Origin: Candidatus Kapaibacterium sp.
GTDB taxonomy: Bacteria > Bacteroidota > Ignavibacteria > Kapaibacteriales > UBA961
Direction: 5' to 3'
Assembly: GCA_023253875.1 (NCBI GenBank)
Contig: JALRFC010000073.1
Span: forward strand, 1 to 7,700
Length of the DNA: 7,700 nucleotides
Part shown: positions 1 through 6,290 of the stretch, piece after piece
How the letters are laid out: each line of letters opens with the position of its first letter
How positions within the stretch are numbered: the stretch's first letter is position 1
The notes under the pieces: generated by a model
Seen by the model: the letters and a program-made list of their open reading frames with translations, nothing else
Databases searched by the model: none
Told to the model about the DNA's origin: nothing
Translations under genes and position numbers: made by a program

Positions 1-927
1 ATGCCATTGGGCAAGTCCTTGATATTGCATGAGCATTGTGCCAATTCCTCCGCCTCCAACCAAACCTATGATTGTTGCCATTCTTACATTGATATCCCAA
101 CGATAAATTGTAAAACTTAAAAAAGGGATGACTATTTGAGGAATAATTGCAAAGCTAATCACTTGCAAAGGATGAGCGCCGGTTGCTTCTATTGCTTCAA
201 TAGGTCCATTATCAATATCTTCAATCTGTTCTGAATACTGCTTAGTGAGTGATGCAACTGTATGTATCATGAGCGCGAGCATCCCGGCGAAAGGTCCGAT
301 GCCAACCCATACGGAAAAAATAATTGCCCAAATAAGTGGTTCAATAGATCTCGCGAAATTGGTTATGAATCGAACTATAGTATAGATCGCAAAGGAAAGT
401 GTATTTCCTTTCATAAGTGTTCTAGCACTTAAAAAACTCAGTAAGAAAGAGGGTGGAAGCGCTATAACAGTTGCTGTCAATGCTATATAGACTGTCTCTA
501 TCAATGCTTTTAGTGCAATATCAAAGATGCTGAGTTCAGGAGTGATGAGAGCGGTAAAGATATTAGAAGCAGATTCGAGTCCTTTAGCAGAGAAAAAGTC
601 AATCGGAGAAATATCTGTAATAATCCAACCTGCAATGATTGAAGAACTGAATGCAATCCACAATATATGTTTTCCAATGATAGGCATTGAAACAGAAGAA
701 TCAGAAACTATGGCATGTCCGGGGGATTGTTTTAATGCACGAAGGATACCTGCAACAGTCATTGCAAGAATGAGATATGCTATTTGTACTGAAAATCCTT
801 GAATGGGTAGATAGGGTGTCAATGCTGGTACAATGATTCTATCAATCGTAATTAATATGTACCACGAAAAAAATACATCTATAAGGAATGATTGAAAACC
901 AATTCCTTTTTTTTGTGCAGAATCCAT
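1..927 (-). CDS. phnE: PhnE-type phosphonate/phosphite/phosphate ABC transporter permease (3' end beyond the window)
   Basis: Inner-membrane permease of an ABC importer of the phosphonate (PhnE) family, which works with a PhnC-like ATPase and a PhnD-like binding protein; neither is in the window. The frame is open for 309 codons from an ATG at 927 to the left edge. The family region starts near residue 85. The cytoplasmic EAA loop that docks on the ATPase is at about 244-264 (EAIEATGAHPLQ then IIPQ), followed by RWDINVR and the glycine-rich GLVGGGGIG (288-296), both typical of PhnE. About 35-45 C-terminal residues are probably missing. Residues 1-80 are an addition to the classic protein, with two further hydrophobic stretches (about 17-36 and 46-64). 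An internal ATG at 687 would give the classic length, but the hydrophobic upstream frame looks coding. I see no Shine-Dalgarno. Phosphonate versus phosphite or phosphate cannot be decided from the permease alone. Confidence 0.85.
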   Translation of the reverse strand, partial: MDSAQKKGIGFQSFLIDVFFSWYILITIDRIIVPALTPYLPIQGFSVQIAYLILAMTVAGILRALKQSPGHAIVSDSSVSMPIIGKHILWIAFSSSIIAGWIITDISPIDFFSAKGLESASNIFTALITPELSIFDIALKALIETVYIALTATVIALPPSFLLSFLSARTLMKGNTLSFAIYTIVRFITNFARSIEPLIWAIIFSVWVGIGPFAGMLALMIHTVASLTKQYSEQIEDIDNGPIEAIEATGAHPLQVISFAIIPQIVIPFLSFTIYRWDINVRMATIIGLVGGGGIGTMLMQYQGLAQWH

Positions 928-958
928 CAAAGTCTCAAAAAGTGCAGGGCAAAAATAC

Positions 959-992
959 AGAACCCTCGACTAAAATGAAAGTCGAGGGTTCT
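959..992 (-). terminator. Hairpin terminator of the RNA-binding protein gene
   Basis: A perfect inverted repeat, AGAACCCTCGACT at 959-971 and its complement at 980-992, forms a 13-bp stem with an 8-nt loop. On the minus strand the stem is followed by CTGTATTTTT, a somewhat interrupted T-tract. It lies about 40 nt after the stop of the RRM protein gene and only about 30 nt before the permease start, so it separates these two genes. Confidence 0.8.
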
Positions 993-1030
993 TTTAAGCT
1001 GTCTGTATCGATTCTTGGGATGTATATCTC

Positions 1031-1339
1031 TTATTCGTATCGATCTGACCGACGATCACCACCACGGAAATCACGACGTGGACCGCGAGATTGCTCTTCA
1101 CGTGGACGAGCTTCATTAACTACCAATGTACGTCCGCTGAACTCTTTGCCATTGGTTGATTCGATGGCGCCTCTTGCTTCATCATCACTATCCATTTCAA
1201 CAAAACCGAAACCGCGTGAGCGACCTGAAATTTTGTCTGTAATGACAAAGGCACCTGTGACATTGCCGTAGCTTTCGAAGAGGGAACGAAGATCTTCGGA
1301 TCCCATGTTGTACGGCAAATTGCCTACATAAATATTCAT
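1031..1339 (-). CDS. Small RRM RNA-binding protein with Arg/Gly-rich tail
   Basis: A 102-residue cytoplasmic RNA-binding protein with a single RNA recognition motif (about residues 1-80). RNP2 is IYVGNL (3-8) and RNP1 is RGFGFVEM (42-49), supplying the aromatic residues that stack on RNA bases (Y4, F44, F46). The tail (about 81-102) is rich in Arg, Gly and Asp (RGPRRDFRGGDRR), as in cyanobacterial and Bacteroidota Rbp proteins. Those relatives are often cold-induced and thought to act on RNA structure or translation; the specific role here is inferred. The ATG at 1339 begins the RRM at its usual point (MNIYVGNL) and is preceded by AGAAGG six bases away. The gene stands alone, between the glutamate dehydrogenase terminator (1510-1541) and its own terminator (959-992), so it must have its own promoter in 1340-1510. 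Confidence 0.93.
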   Translation of the reverse strand: MNIYVGNLPYNMGSEDLRSLFESYGNVTGAFVITDKISGRSRGFGFVEMDSDDEARGAIESTNGKEFSGRTLVVNEARPREEQSRGPRRDFRGGDRRSDRYE

Positions 1340-1345
1340 AACAAA

Positions 1346-1351
1346 CCTTCT
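1346..1351 (-). promoter_or_regulatory. Shine-Dalgarno site of the RRM protein gene
   Basis: AGAAGG on the minus strand, six bases before the ATG at 1339. It is one of the few convincing Shine-Dalgarno sites in the window and fixes the start. It also fits a highly translated small protein. Confidence 0.6.
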
Positions 1352-1389
1352 GTGGATGTGTAGTGATTAGCGAGATCGACAAACAAACA

Positions 1390-1395
1390 ATTATA
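1390..1395 (-). promoter_or_regulatory. Candidate -10 element (TATAAT) for the RRM protein gene
   Basis: A perfect TATAAT on the minus strand would start transcription about 45 nt upstream of the RRM gene ATG. No good -35 hexamer lies at 16-18 bp, and the Bacteroidota form (TAnnTTTG) is matched only with one change (TATAATTG). A promoter must exist here because a terminator lies upstream at 1510-1541, but this exact site is tentative. Confidence 0.35.
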
Positions 1396-1509
1396 CGAGT
1401 GATCTCAAGAATGTGGCGCACATCAACACCAAAACCTGTTCGAAAATAAGACAATACATTGGTTTAACAACACTTTCTTTGTTTTTATTTGATATTATCA
1501 AACCATAAT

Positions 1510-1541
1510 AAAAAAGCCTGCATGAATAATCATACAGGCTT
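1510..1541 (-). terminator. Intrinsic terminator of the hisC-hpd-gdh unit
   Basis: On the minus strand a hairpin with AAGCCTG/CAGGCTT arms (1535-1541 with 1514-1520), continued after one mismatch by four more pairs around an ATAA-type loop, runs directly into TTTTTTATT. It starts 20 nt after the glutamate dehydrogenase stop codon. Stem plus uninterrupted T-tract is the textbook Rho-independent form. Confidence 0.88.
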
Positions 1542-1561
1542 AACGCTAATTATGGGGCAAT

Positions 1562-2998
1562 TTATGGAAAAATGCCCATTTGATTATATGAAGCAGCAAT
1601 TTTGTCAATCGCGGAAATAAATGCAGCTGTACGCATATCTTTCACATTTGCTTTATTTCTCCATACTTCCATGATTTCATGATAGGAACCAATCATTGAA
1701 TCTTCCAAGCCTGAATTGACGAGGTCAACTTCATTTGGACCTTGAACAAGCATGGATTTTTCAGCAGCACTCAATGATTTACCTGTTAGATTTTCAATTG
1801 TGGAAATAAGCCCTTTTTTGGAATTTTCTTCATAACGTTTGTCCAAACGACCAAAACGTACATGAGAAAGATTCTTTAACCATTCAAAATAGGAAACAAC
1901 CACACCACCGGCATTGATGAACATGTCCGGTATCACAAGAATATTCTTTGCAAGAAGTGTTGGCTCTGCTGATGCTGCTATAGGACCATTCGCACCTTCA
2001 GCGATAATTTTTGCTTGAATTCTATCTGCATTCCAATCAGTAATTTGGGATTCAAGAGCTGCAGGTACGAGAATATCGCATGGATATTCTAAAACGGTAT
2101 TTCCTGCATCAATTGTTTGGGCACCTGGAAAATTTCTGATTGAACCTGTTTGAGCATGATGTGCTTTCAAAGCAAGAACATCAATACCATCAGAATTATA
2201 GACAGCGCCATCCCATTCAATGATACCGGTGATTGTTGCTCCACCTTCTTGAATGAATTTTGCAGCATAGAATCCTACATTACCAAATCCTTGTACGATA
2301 ACTGTTTTATCGCCCAATCCTGTATTCAAACCCAGTGAATTCATCAATTCAACATCATTGACTGCTTCTCTCACGCCAAAAAACACACCTCGACCGGTTG
2401 CTTCTGTTCTACCATTCACACCGCCTTGAGCAATTGGTTTTCCGGTTACGCAACCGAGAGCATTGACATCATCGAATTTTATGGTTTGATATGTATCTGC
2501 AATCCAAGACATTTCGCGCATGCCGGTTCCATAATCAGGAGCAGGAACATCAACTGCTGGACCAATGAAATTCTTATGAATAAGCTCAACTGTATAACGA
2601 CGGGTGATTCTTTCCAATTCTTCTTCTGTATATTGTTTTGGGTTGATTTTAATCCCACCCTTTCCACCACCAAAAGGAACATTCACAACAGCACATTTAT
2701 AGGTCATCAATGCCGATAATGCAATAACCTCATCTTGATTGACATCCTCACTATAGCGGATTCCACCTTTACATGGAAGTTTATGATGACTGTGCTCAGC
2801 TCTCCAAGCAGAAATAACTTGAATCTCTCCTTTTACTCGAACAGGGAATTGAATCTGATACACTGCATTGCAAGCTCGAATTTGATCGAGTAATCCTTGC
2901 GAATGATCAAGCAAAGCAGCTGCTTTGTCAAAATAGGTGTTCACCGATTGAAAAAATGGTATTTCGTGATAACTCGGTGGATTTGTTTGAGAAGACAT
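1562..2998 (-). CDS. gdhA: Glutamate dehydrogenase (Glu/Leu/Phe/Val dehydrogenase family, mitochondrial-like type)
   Basis: A 478-residue cytoplasmic enzyme for reversible oxidative deamination of glutamate to 2-oxoglutarate and ammonia with NAD(P). The substrate domain has KLPCKGGIRYS (K77 binds substrate), K101 in TYKCAVVNVP, and the signature VPFGGGKGG with probable catalytic K113; D155 is in DVPAPDYGTG. The nucleotide domain has QGFGNVG (236-242) with E261 at the expected end of the second strand, then AKIIAEGANGP and PDMFINAGGVVVSYFEW. IGPAVDVPAPD, EMSWIADTY and the C-terminal RTAAFISAI resemble animal mitochondrial GDH more than the roughly 420-residue archaeal/Thermotoga form. Between SYFEW (369-373) and MRTAA (455-459) there are about 40 residues more than in that short form, at the place of the animal antenna. 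The start ATG has a weak AGGAA at 3004-3008. It is last in its unit, 50 bp after hpd. Glutamate rather than another amino acid as substrate is inferred from overall resemblance. Confidence 0.92.
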   Translation of the reverse strand: MSSQTNPPSYHEIPFFQSVNTYFDKAAALLDHSQGLLDQIRACNAVYQIQFPVRVKGEIQVISAWRAEHSHHKLPCKGGIRYSEDVNQDEVIALSALMTYKCAVVNVPFGGGKGGIKINPKQYTEEELERITRRYTVELIHKNFIGPAVDVPAPDYGTGMREMSWIADTYQTIKFDDVNALGCVTGKPIAQGGVNGRTEATGRGVFFGVREAVNDVELMNSLGLNTGLGDKTVIVQGFGNVGFYAAKFIQEGGATITGIIEWDGAVYNSDGIDVLALKAHHAQTGSIRNFPGAQTIDAGNTVLEYPCDILVPAALESQITDWNADRIQAKIIAEGANGPIAASAEPTLLAKNILVIPDMFINAGGVVVSYFEWLKNLSHVRFGRLDKRYEENSKKGLISTIENLTGKSLSAAEKSMLVQGPNEVDLVNSGLEDSMIGSYHEIMEVWRNKANVKDMRTAAFISAIDKIAASYNQMGIFP

Positions 2999-3035
2999 AG
3001 TACTTCCTAATGAAACAATATGTATGGGTAAATGA

Positions 3036-3059
3036 GAAATCTTCTGAATTAAAGATTTC
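3036..3059. repeat. 8-bp inverted repeat around the hpd stop codon
   Basis: GAAATCTT (3036-3043) and AAGATTTC (3052-3059) are perfect complements around an 8-nt loop that contains the hpd TAA. No T-tract follows on the minus strand, so it is not a convincing terminator. It could be a weak mRNA hairpin between hpd and gdh, or chance in AT-rich DNA. Confidence 0.35.
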
Positions 3060-4179
3060 CTCTCAATGCTTGCTCTCTTTCTATGGATTCAAATAATGCT
3101 TTGAAATTTCCTTTGCCAAATGATGTCGCGCCTTTTCTTTGAATAATTTCAAAAAATAAAGTAGGCCTATCTTCAACGGGTTTTGTGAAGAGTTGAAGAA
3201 GATATCCTTCTTCATCTCGATCAACCAAAATGCCAAGCTCTCTGAGTGGTGCAATATCTTCATCAATAGCACCAACTCTTTCTAGCAAGTCATCATAATA
3301 TGTGTCCGGAACTCTAAGGAATTGTACTCCTCTGGATTTCAATGCAGAGACAGTAGCTATGATATCATGGGTTGCTACGGCTATATGTTGTACACCCGGT
3401 CCATGATAAAATTCCAAATATTCATCTATCTGAGACTTTGCCTTTTTTCCTTCGGCAGGTTCATTTATAGGGAATTTGATATAGCCATTTCCATTGGAAA
3501 CAACTTTACTCATTAATGCGCTGTATTCAGTTGAAATGTCTTGATCATCGAATGTCAGTAACAGTTTGAAGCCCATGACATCTTCATAGAATTTCACCCA
3601 TTCATCCATTTTCCCGAGTTCAACATTACCAACACAATGATCTACATATAATAATCCGACATCTTCAGTTGTATAGCCATCATCTATTGCAATATAGCCC
3701 GGCAAAAAAATTCCTGAGTAGTTTTTCCTTTCAACAAAAGTGTGAATGGTATCGCCATAGGTGTGAATGGATGCAATTTTTACTTCACCATACTCATCTT
3801 TGTGAATTGTTGGTTCAGTATGACTTTTCGCTCCACGTGAAGTAGTTTCTTGCCATGATTTTTCTGCGTCATCTACCCAAAGGGCAAGAACTTTTACACC
3901 ATCCCCATGTTTCTCAATATGTGCGCTTATCTCATTGCCTGGATGCATCGGTGTCGTTAAGATCAATCGAATTTTGCCTTGTTGTAATACATAGCTTGCT
4001 CTGTCACGTACTCCCGTTTCAGGACCTGCATATGCAATGAGTTGAAATCCGAATGCTGTGCGATAAAAGTATGAAGCTTGTTTTGCATTTCCGACATAAA
4101 ACTCGATAAAATCAGTTCCATTAATCGGTAGAAAATCGGTGATTGCTGTTTGTGATGATACAGCCGACATTGTTTCCAT
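3049..4179 (-). CDS. hpd: 4-hydroxyphenylpyruvate dioxygenase
   Basis: A non-heme Fe(II) enzyme that converts 4-hydroxyphenylpyruvate and O2 to homogentisate and CO2, the second step of tyrosine degradation. At 376 residues it is of normal length, with two vicinal-oxygen-chelate modules: the N-terminal one (about 20-150, GTDFIEFYVGNAKQASYFY) is structural, and the C-terminal one (about 175-360) carries the iron. The three ligands are visible: H181 (YVDHCVGNV), H265 (GPGVQHIAVAT) and E344 (TLFFEIIQRKG). The substrate region includes GYLLQLFTKP (325-334), and the conserved end GKGNFKALFESIE forms the C-terminal gating helix. This separates it from hydroxymandelate synthase less firmly than from other VOC proteins. 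The ATG at 4179 is taken as start; an ATG three codons further in (4170) is equally possible. It lies 33 bp behind the aminotransferase and 50 bp ahead of gdh, which fits a tyrosine-catabolic unit. Homogentisate dioxygenase is not in the window. Confidence 0.95.
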   Translation of the reverse strand: METMSAVSSQTAITDFLPINGTDFIEFYVGNAKQASYFYRTAFGFQLIAYAGPETGVRDRASYVLQQGKIRLILTTPMHPGNEISAHIEKHGDGVKVLALWVDDAEKSWQETTSRGAKSHTEPTIHKDEYGEVKIASIHTYGDTIHTFVERKNYSGIFLPGYIAIDDGYTTEDVGLLYVDHCVGNVELGKMDEWVKFYEDVMGFKLLLTFDDQDISTEYSALMSKVVSNGNGYIKFPINEPAEGKKAKSQIDEYLEFYHGPGVQHIAVATHDIIATVSALKSRGVQFLRVPDTYYDDLLERVGAIDEDIAPLRELGILVDRDEEGYLLQLFTKPVEDRPTLFFEIIQRKGATSFGKGNFKALFESIEREQALRGNL

Positions 4180-4212
4180 GAATGCTTATCCGATAATTAT
4201 GATTCGGTAAAA

Positions 4213-5331
4213 TTACGAAAATGATGAAGCAAAATACTGGGAAAGTTCAGACATGATCTCAATGACTCTATGATTGGCTTCATCAGTGCCTGTGCTGATT
4301 CTCACACAATGTGGCAACTTGAATCCGGGAAGTCTTCTTACGATGATTCCTCTTTTTTCCAATTCATATGTTAAGTCAATAGCCTTTTGTTCGCTACCAC
4401 AATCTATCATCGAGAAATTTGCAACTGATGGAGAAATGGTCCACCCTTGACTTTTGAATGAAGATTGGAAGAGATCAAGACCTCTTTTATTGAGTTCTAT
4501 GGTTGATTGCACAAATGCATGATCATCTAAAGCTGCAATTGCAGCAATTTGAGACAATGTTCCTGGGTCAAAGGTCAATTTAGATTTCGCCATGACTTGA
4601 ATGAGATCCGCAGGACCAATGGCATATCCAACTCTTAGCGAAGCGAGACCATAAGCCTTTGAAAATGTTCGAAGTGTGATCATATTTGGTCTTCTGTGCA
4701 AAAGACTATTTGGATAATCTTCTGCCAAAATCTCTGTATACTCGAAATATGCTTCATCCATGATCAATAATACTGTATCCGGAACCGCATTGAGAAGTTG
4801 TTCAAACTCAGCTTGATTGATATAGGTACCGGTTGGATTATTTGCATTGGCGATATAGACAATCCTTGTTGTTTCATCAATGGCTTTGATGATTCCTTCA
4901 ATGTCAAACCGATAGTCCGACGTTAATGGAACTGAGACGCAGTTGAGATTAGCAATGGAAGTAGCTACATAGTACCCAACAAATGTCCCATGACTCGATA
5001 CTATGGTATCTCCCGGAACGGTAAAGCATCGCATCATGAGATGTAAAAGCGCATCTGATCCATTATAGGTAATGACTTCTTCAGGCTGGACGGAAAATTT
5101 TTCTGCTAAGGCAGTACCAAGCGAAACTCCTCCATCGGGATATACAGATACATCATCAGCTATGATATTTTTTAATGCTTCTACAGCCAATGGAGATGCT
5201 CCCAAAGGATTTTCATTGGAAGCCAATTTGACAATATCCGAGATTCCATGCTTTTCTCTAACGGTTTTGATGGAAGTGCCGGGAGTATATGGAGATAGCT
5301 TTTGTATATGTTCAGGAATGAATATTGACAT
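4213..5331 (-). CDS. hisC: HisC-family PLP aminotransferase (histidinol-phosphate or aromatic amino acid)
   Basis: A 372-residue fold-type I, class I/II PLP aminotransferase. Landmarks in order: SNENPLG (38-44), YPDGG (64-68), NANNPTG (162-168) contacting PLP, MDEAYFEY (191-198; D192 bonds the pyridine nitrogen, Y195 its O3'), TFSKAYGLASLRVGY with the Schiff-base lysine K225 and R233, and R344 (CVRIS) for the substrate carboxylate. The family's named reaction is histidinol phosphate plus 2-oxoglutarate to imidazole acetol phosphate plus glutamate. HisC relatives also transaminate tyrosine and phenylalanine. No other his gene is near, while hpd and glutamate dehydrogenase follow directly, so tyrosine aminotransferase is at least as likely a role here; that is inference from context. 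First gene of the minus-strand unit, with the ATG at 5331 followed by the typical HisC opening (HIQKLSPYTPG). The symbol denotes family, not proven function. Confidence 0.88.
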   Translation of the reverse strand: MSIFIPEHIQKLSPYTPGTSIKTVREKHGISDIVKLASNENPLGASPLAVEALKNIIADDVSVYPDGGVSLGTALAEKFSVQPEEVITYNGSDALLHLMMRCFTVPGDTIVSSHGTFVGYYVATSIANLNCVSVPLTSDYRFDIEGIIKAIDETTRIVYIANANNPTGTYINQAEFEQLLNAVPDTVLLIMDEAYFEYTEILAEDYPNSLLHRRPNMITLRTFSKAYGLASLRVGYAIGPADLIQVMAKSKLTFDPGTLSQIAAIAALDDHAFVQSTIELNKRGLDLFQSSFKSQGWTISPSVANFSMIDCGSEQKAIDLTYELEKRGIIVRRLPGFKLPHCVRISTGTDEANHRVIEIMSELSQYFASSFS

Positions 5332-5364
5332 GGTGAAATGAGTGATTGTTGGTCAAAAATCAAA

Positions 5365-5392
5365 CAAATTTAAGAAATCATCAATCATACAA
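5365..5392 (-). promoter_or_regulatory. Candidate Bacteroidota-type promoter of the hisC-hpd-gdh unit
   Basis: On the minus strand TTG (5392-5390) is followed after 17 bp by TAAATTTG (5372-5365), an exact match to the Bacteroidota -7 consensus TAnnTTTG. The usual spacing is about 19 bp, so it is slightly short. Transcription would start near 5358, giving a leader of about 27 nt before the hisC ATG. Confidence 0.45.
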
Positions 5393-5466
5393 GCCATGAT
5401 TTGATACACTGGTGGAAAAAGAGGATGAAATCCCTTAAATAGCCAAGAATAGCATGATTTTTTATG

Positions 5467-5474
5467 TAAATTTG
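5467..5474 (+). promoter_or_regulatory. Candidate -7 element (TAAATTTG) for the mqnA-psd-lnt unit
   Basis: The same TAAATTTG box appears on the plus strand about 50 bp before the mqnA-like start, pointing the other way from the hisC one. I see no TTG at the -33 distance, so this is half a promoter pattern only. Confidence 0.3.
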
Positions 5475-5524
5475 CCATGAATTCCATGTTTTGAAGCAAA
5501 TGTCATATTCTCACTTTGAATTTC

Positions 5525-6289
5525 ATGCCCTTAACTATAGCGATACCCAATAATCCTGCTTATTCTTCAATTACCGCAAATACTGAGTCTGTTTGTAAGG
5601 AAAGGGGATATATCCTGAAAGTCATGTCGGAAGTCCAATGTGCTCAAAGTCTTTATCAAGGTACTGCCGATATTGCACTGATTGATCCTTTGAATTTTGC
5701 TAAAAGTCCCTCAGAATTGCGAATCATTCCTTCCACTGCTTTGTCTGCAGAGGGGTTCGCAAATCTGGCATCCATTCACTGTATACCTGGAAAGGAACAA
5801 CTTCAAACCTTGGCAATTCAAGAAGATGTCTTTCTCTTCAGAATCGGTGCTTTGTGTCTATCAGAGAAATTTGATCTGTTTCCTGACATCATCATTGATC
5901 CATCAATTATAGATATCAATACAGATTTGAATGTACAATATGATGGATTTATGGCTTGGAATCATTCGTCGAGAGGACAGGGAACACTTGATATTATAGA
6001 AGAATGGTCTGATATTCAAACTGCACCTTTGCCACTTATGTTTTGGGCATGCAAAGATGAAGATATGCCGGATCCAATCGAATTAACAACTCTATTTGCG
6101 GCCGATGATTTGCCGAAATCTGATGAGATGATTTCATCAACTTTAGGCAGTGATGCAGATGCTAGAACGGGTACGGTATATTTCCACTACTCTGATGCTT
6201 TTATGACATCTCTCGAATCAATACAACATTTCATGTTTTATCATCGCATGATTGAGGCAGTTCGTGCGACTACTTTAATTGGAAATTGA
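5525..6289 (+). CDS. mqnA: MqnA-like protein (putative chorismate dehydratase of the futalosine menaquinone pathway)
   Basis: A 254-residue soluble protein resembling MqnA/MqnD, a periplasmic-binding-protein fold enzyme group. MqnA removes water from chorismate to give 3-enolpyruvylbenzoate, the first step of the futalosine route to menaquinone. Family-like parts: IPNNPAY near the N-terminus, where MqnA has its conserved Asn-X-X-Pro loop; LYQGTADIALIDPLNFAK (43-60), matching the G-x-hD-x-A-hh-P-x-x-h-A core; IIPSTALSAEGFANLASI (67-84); PLPLMFWACKD (169-179), matching the LPFVFAVW region; and a helical end near 226-245. The Ser/Thr-rich motif expected after the middle strand is replaced by IQEDVFLFRIG, so assignment is cautious. 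It is slightly shorter than usual and has no signal peptide, arguing against a transport binding protein. ATG 5525 is preferred over TTG 5516, nine bases upstream; neither has a Shine-Dalgarno. One base separates its stop from psd. Confidence 0.6.
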   Translation: MPLTIAIPNNPAYSSITANTESVCKERGYILKVMSEVQCAQSLYQGTADIALIDPLNFAKSPSELRIIPSTALSAEGFANLASIHCIPGKEQLQTLAIQEDVFLFRIGALCLSEKFDLFPDIIIDPSIIDINTDLNVQYDGFMAWNHSSRGQGTLDIIEEWSDIQTAPLPLMFWACKDEDMPDPIELTTLFAADDLPKSDEMISSTLGSDADARTGTVYFHYSDAFMTSLESIQHFMFYHRMIEAVRATTLIGN

Positions 6290-6290
6290 T

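Noticed and set aside
527..802. Plus-strand 91-codon open frame
   Set aside because: It lies wholly antisense to the clear PhnE coding frame, and its translation has no recognisable motif.
888..1271. Plus-strand 127-codon open frame across the terminator and RRM gene
   Set aside because: It is antisense to the RRM gene, crosses a hairpin terminator, and its Arg/Ser-rich character is just the complement of the Arg/Gly tail codons.
1197..1454. Minus-strand 85-codon frame overlapping the start of the RRM gene
   Set aside because: It runs out of frame through the RRM gene start and its Shine-Dalgarno, with no family resemblance; the RRM frame is unambiguous.
4189..4206. CCGA/TCGG inverted pair in the hisC-hpd gap
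   Set aside because: It has only four paired bases with no continuation and no T-tract, too weak to call a hairpin or operator.
5395..5488. Repeated CATGA-type words and CATGAATTCCATG in the divergent spacer, possible operator
   Set aside because: The copies are short, irregularly spaced and not true dyads beyond the self-complementary CATG/AATT cores; they are expected in AT-rich DNA.
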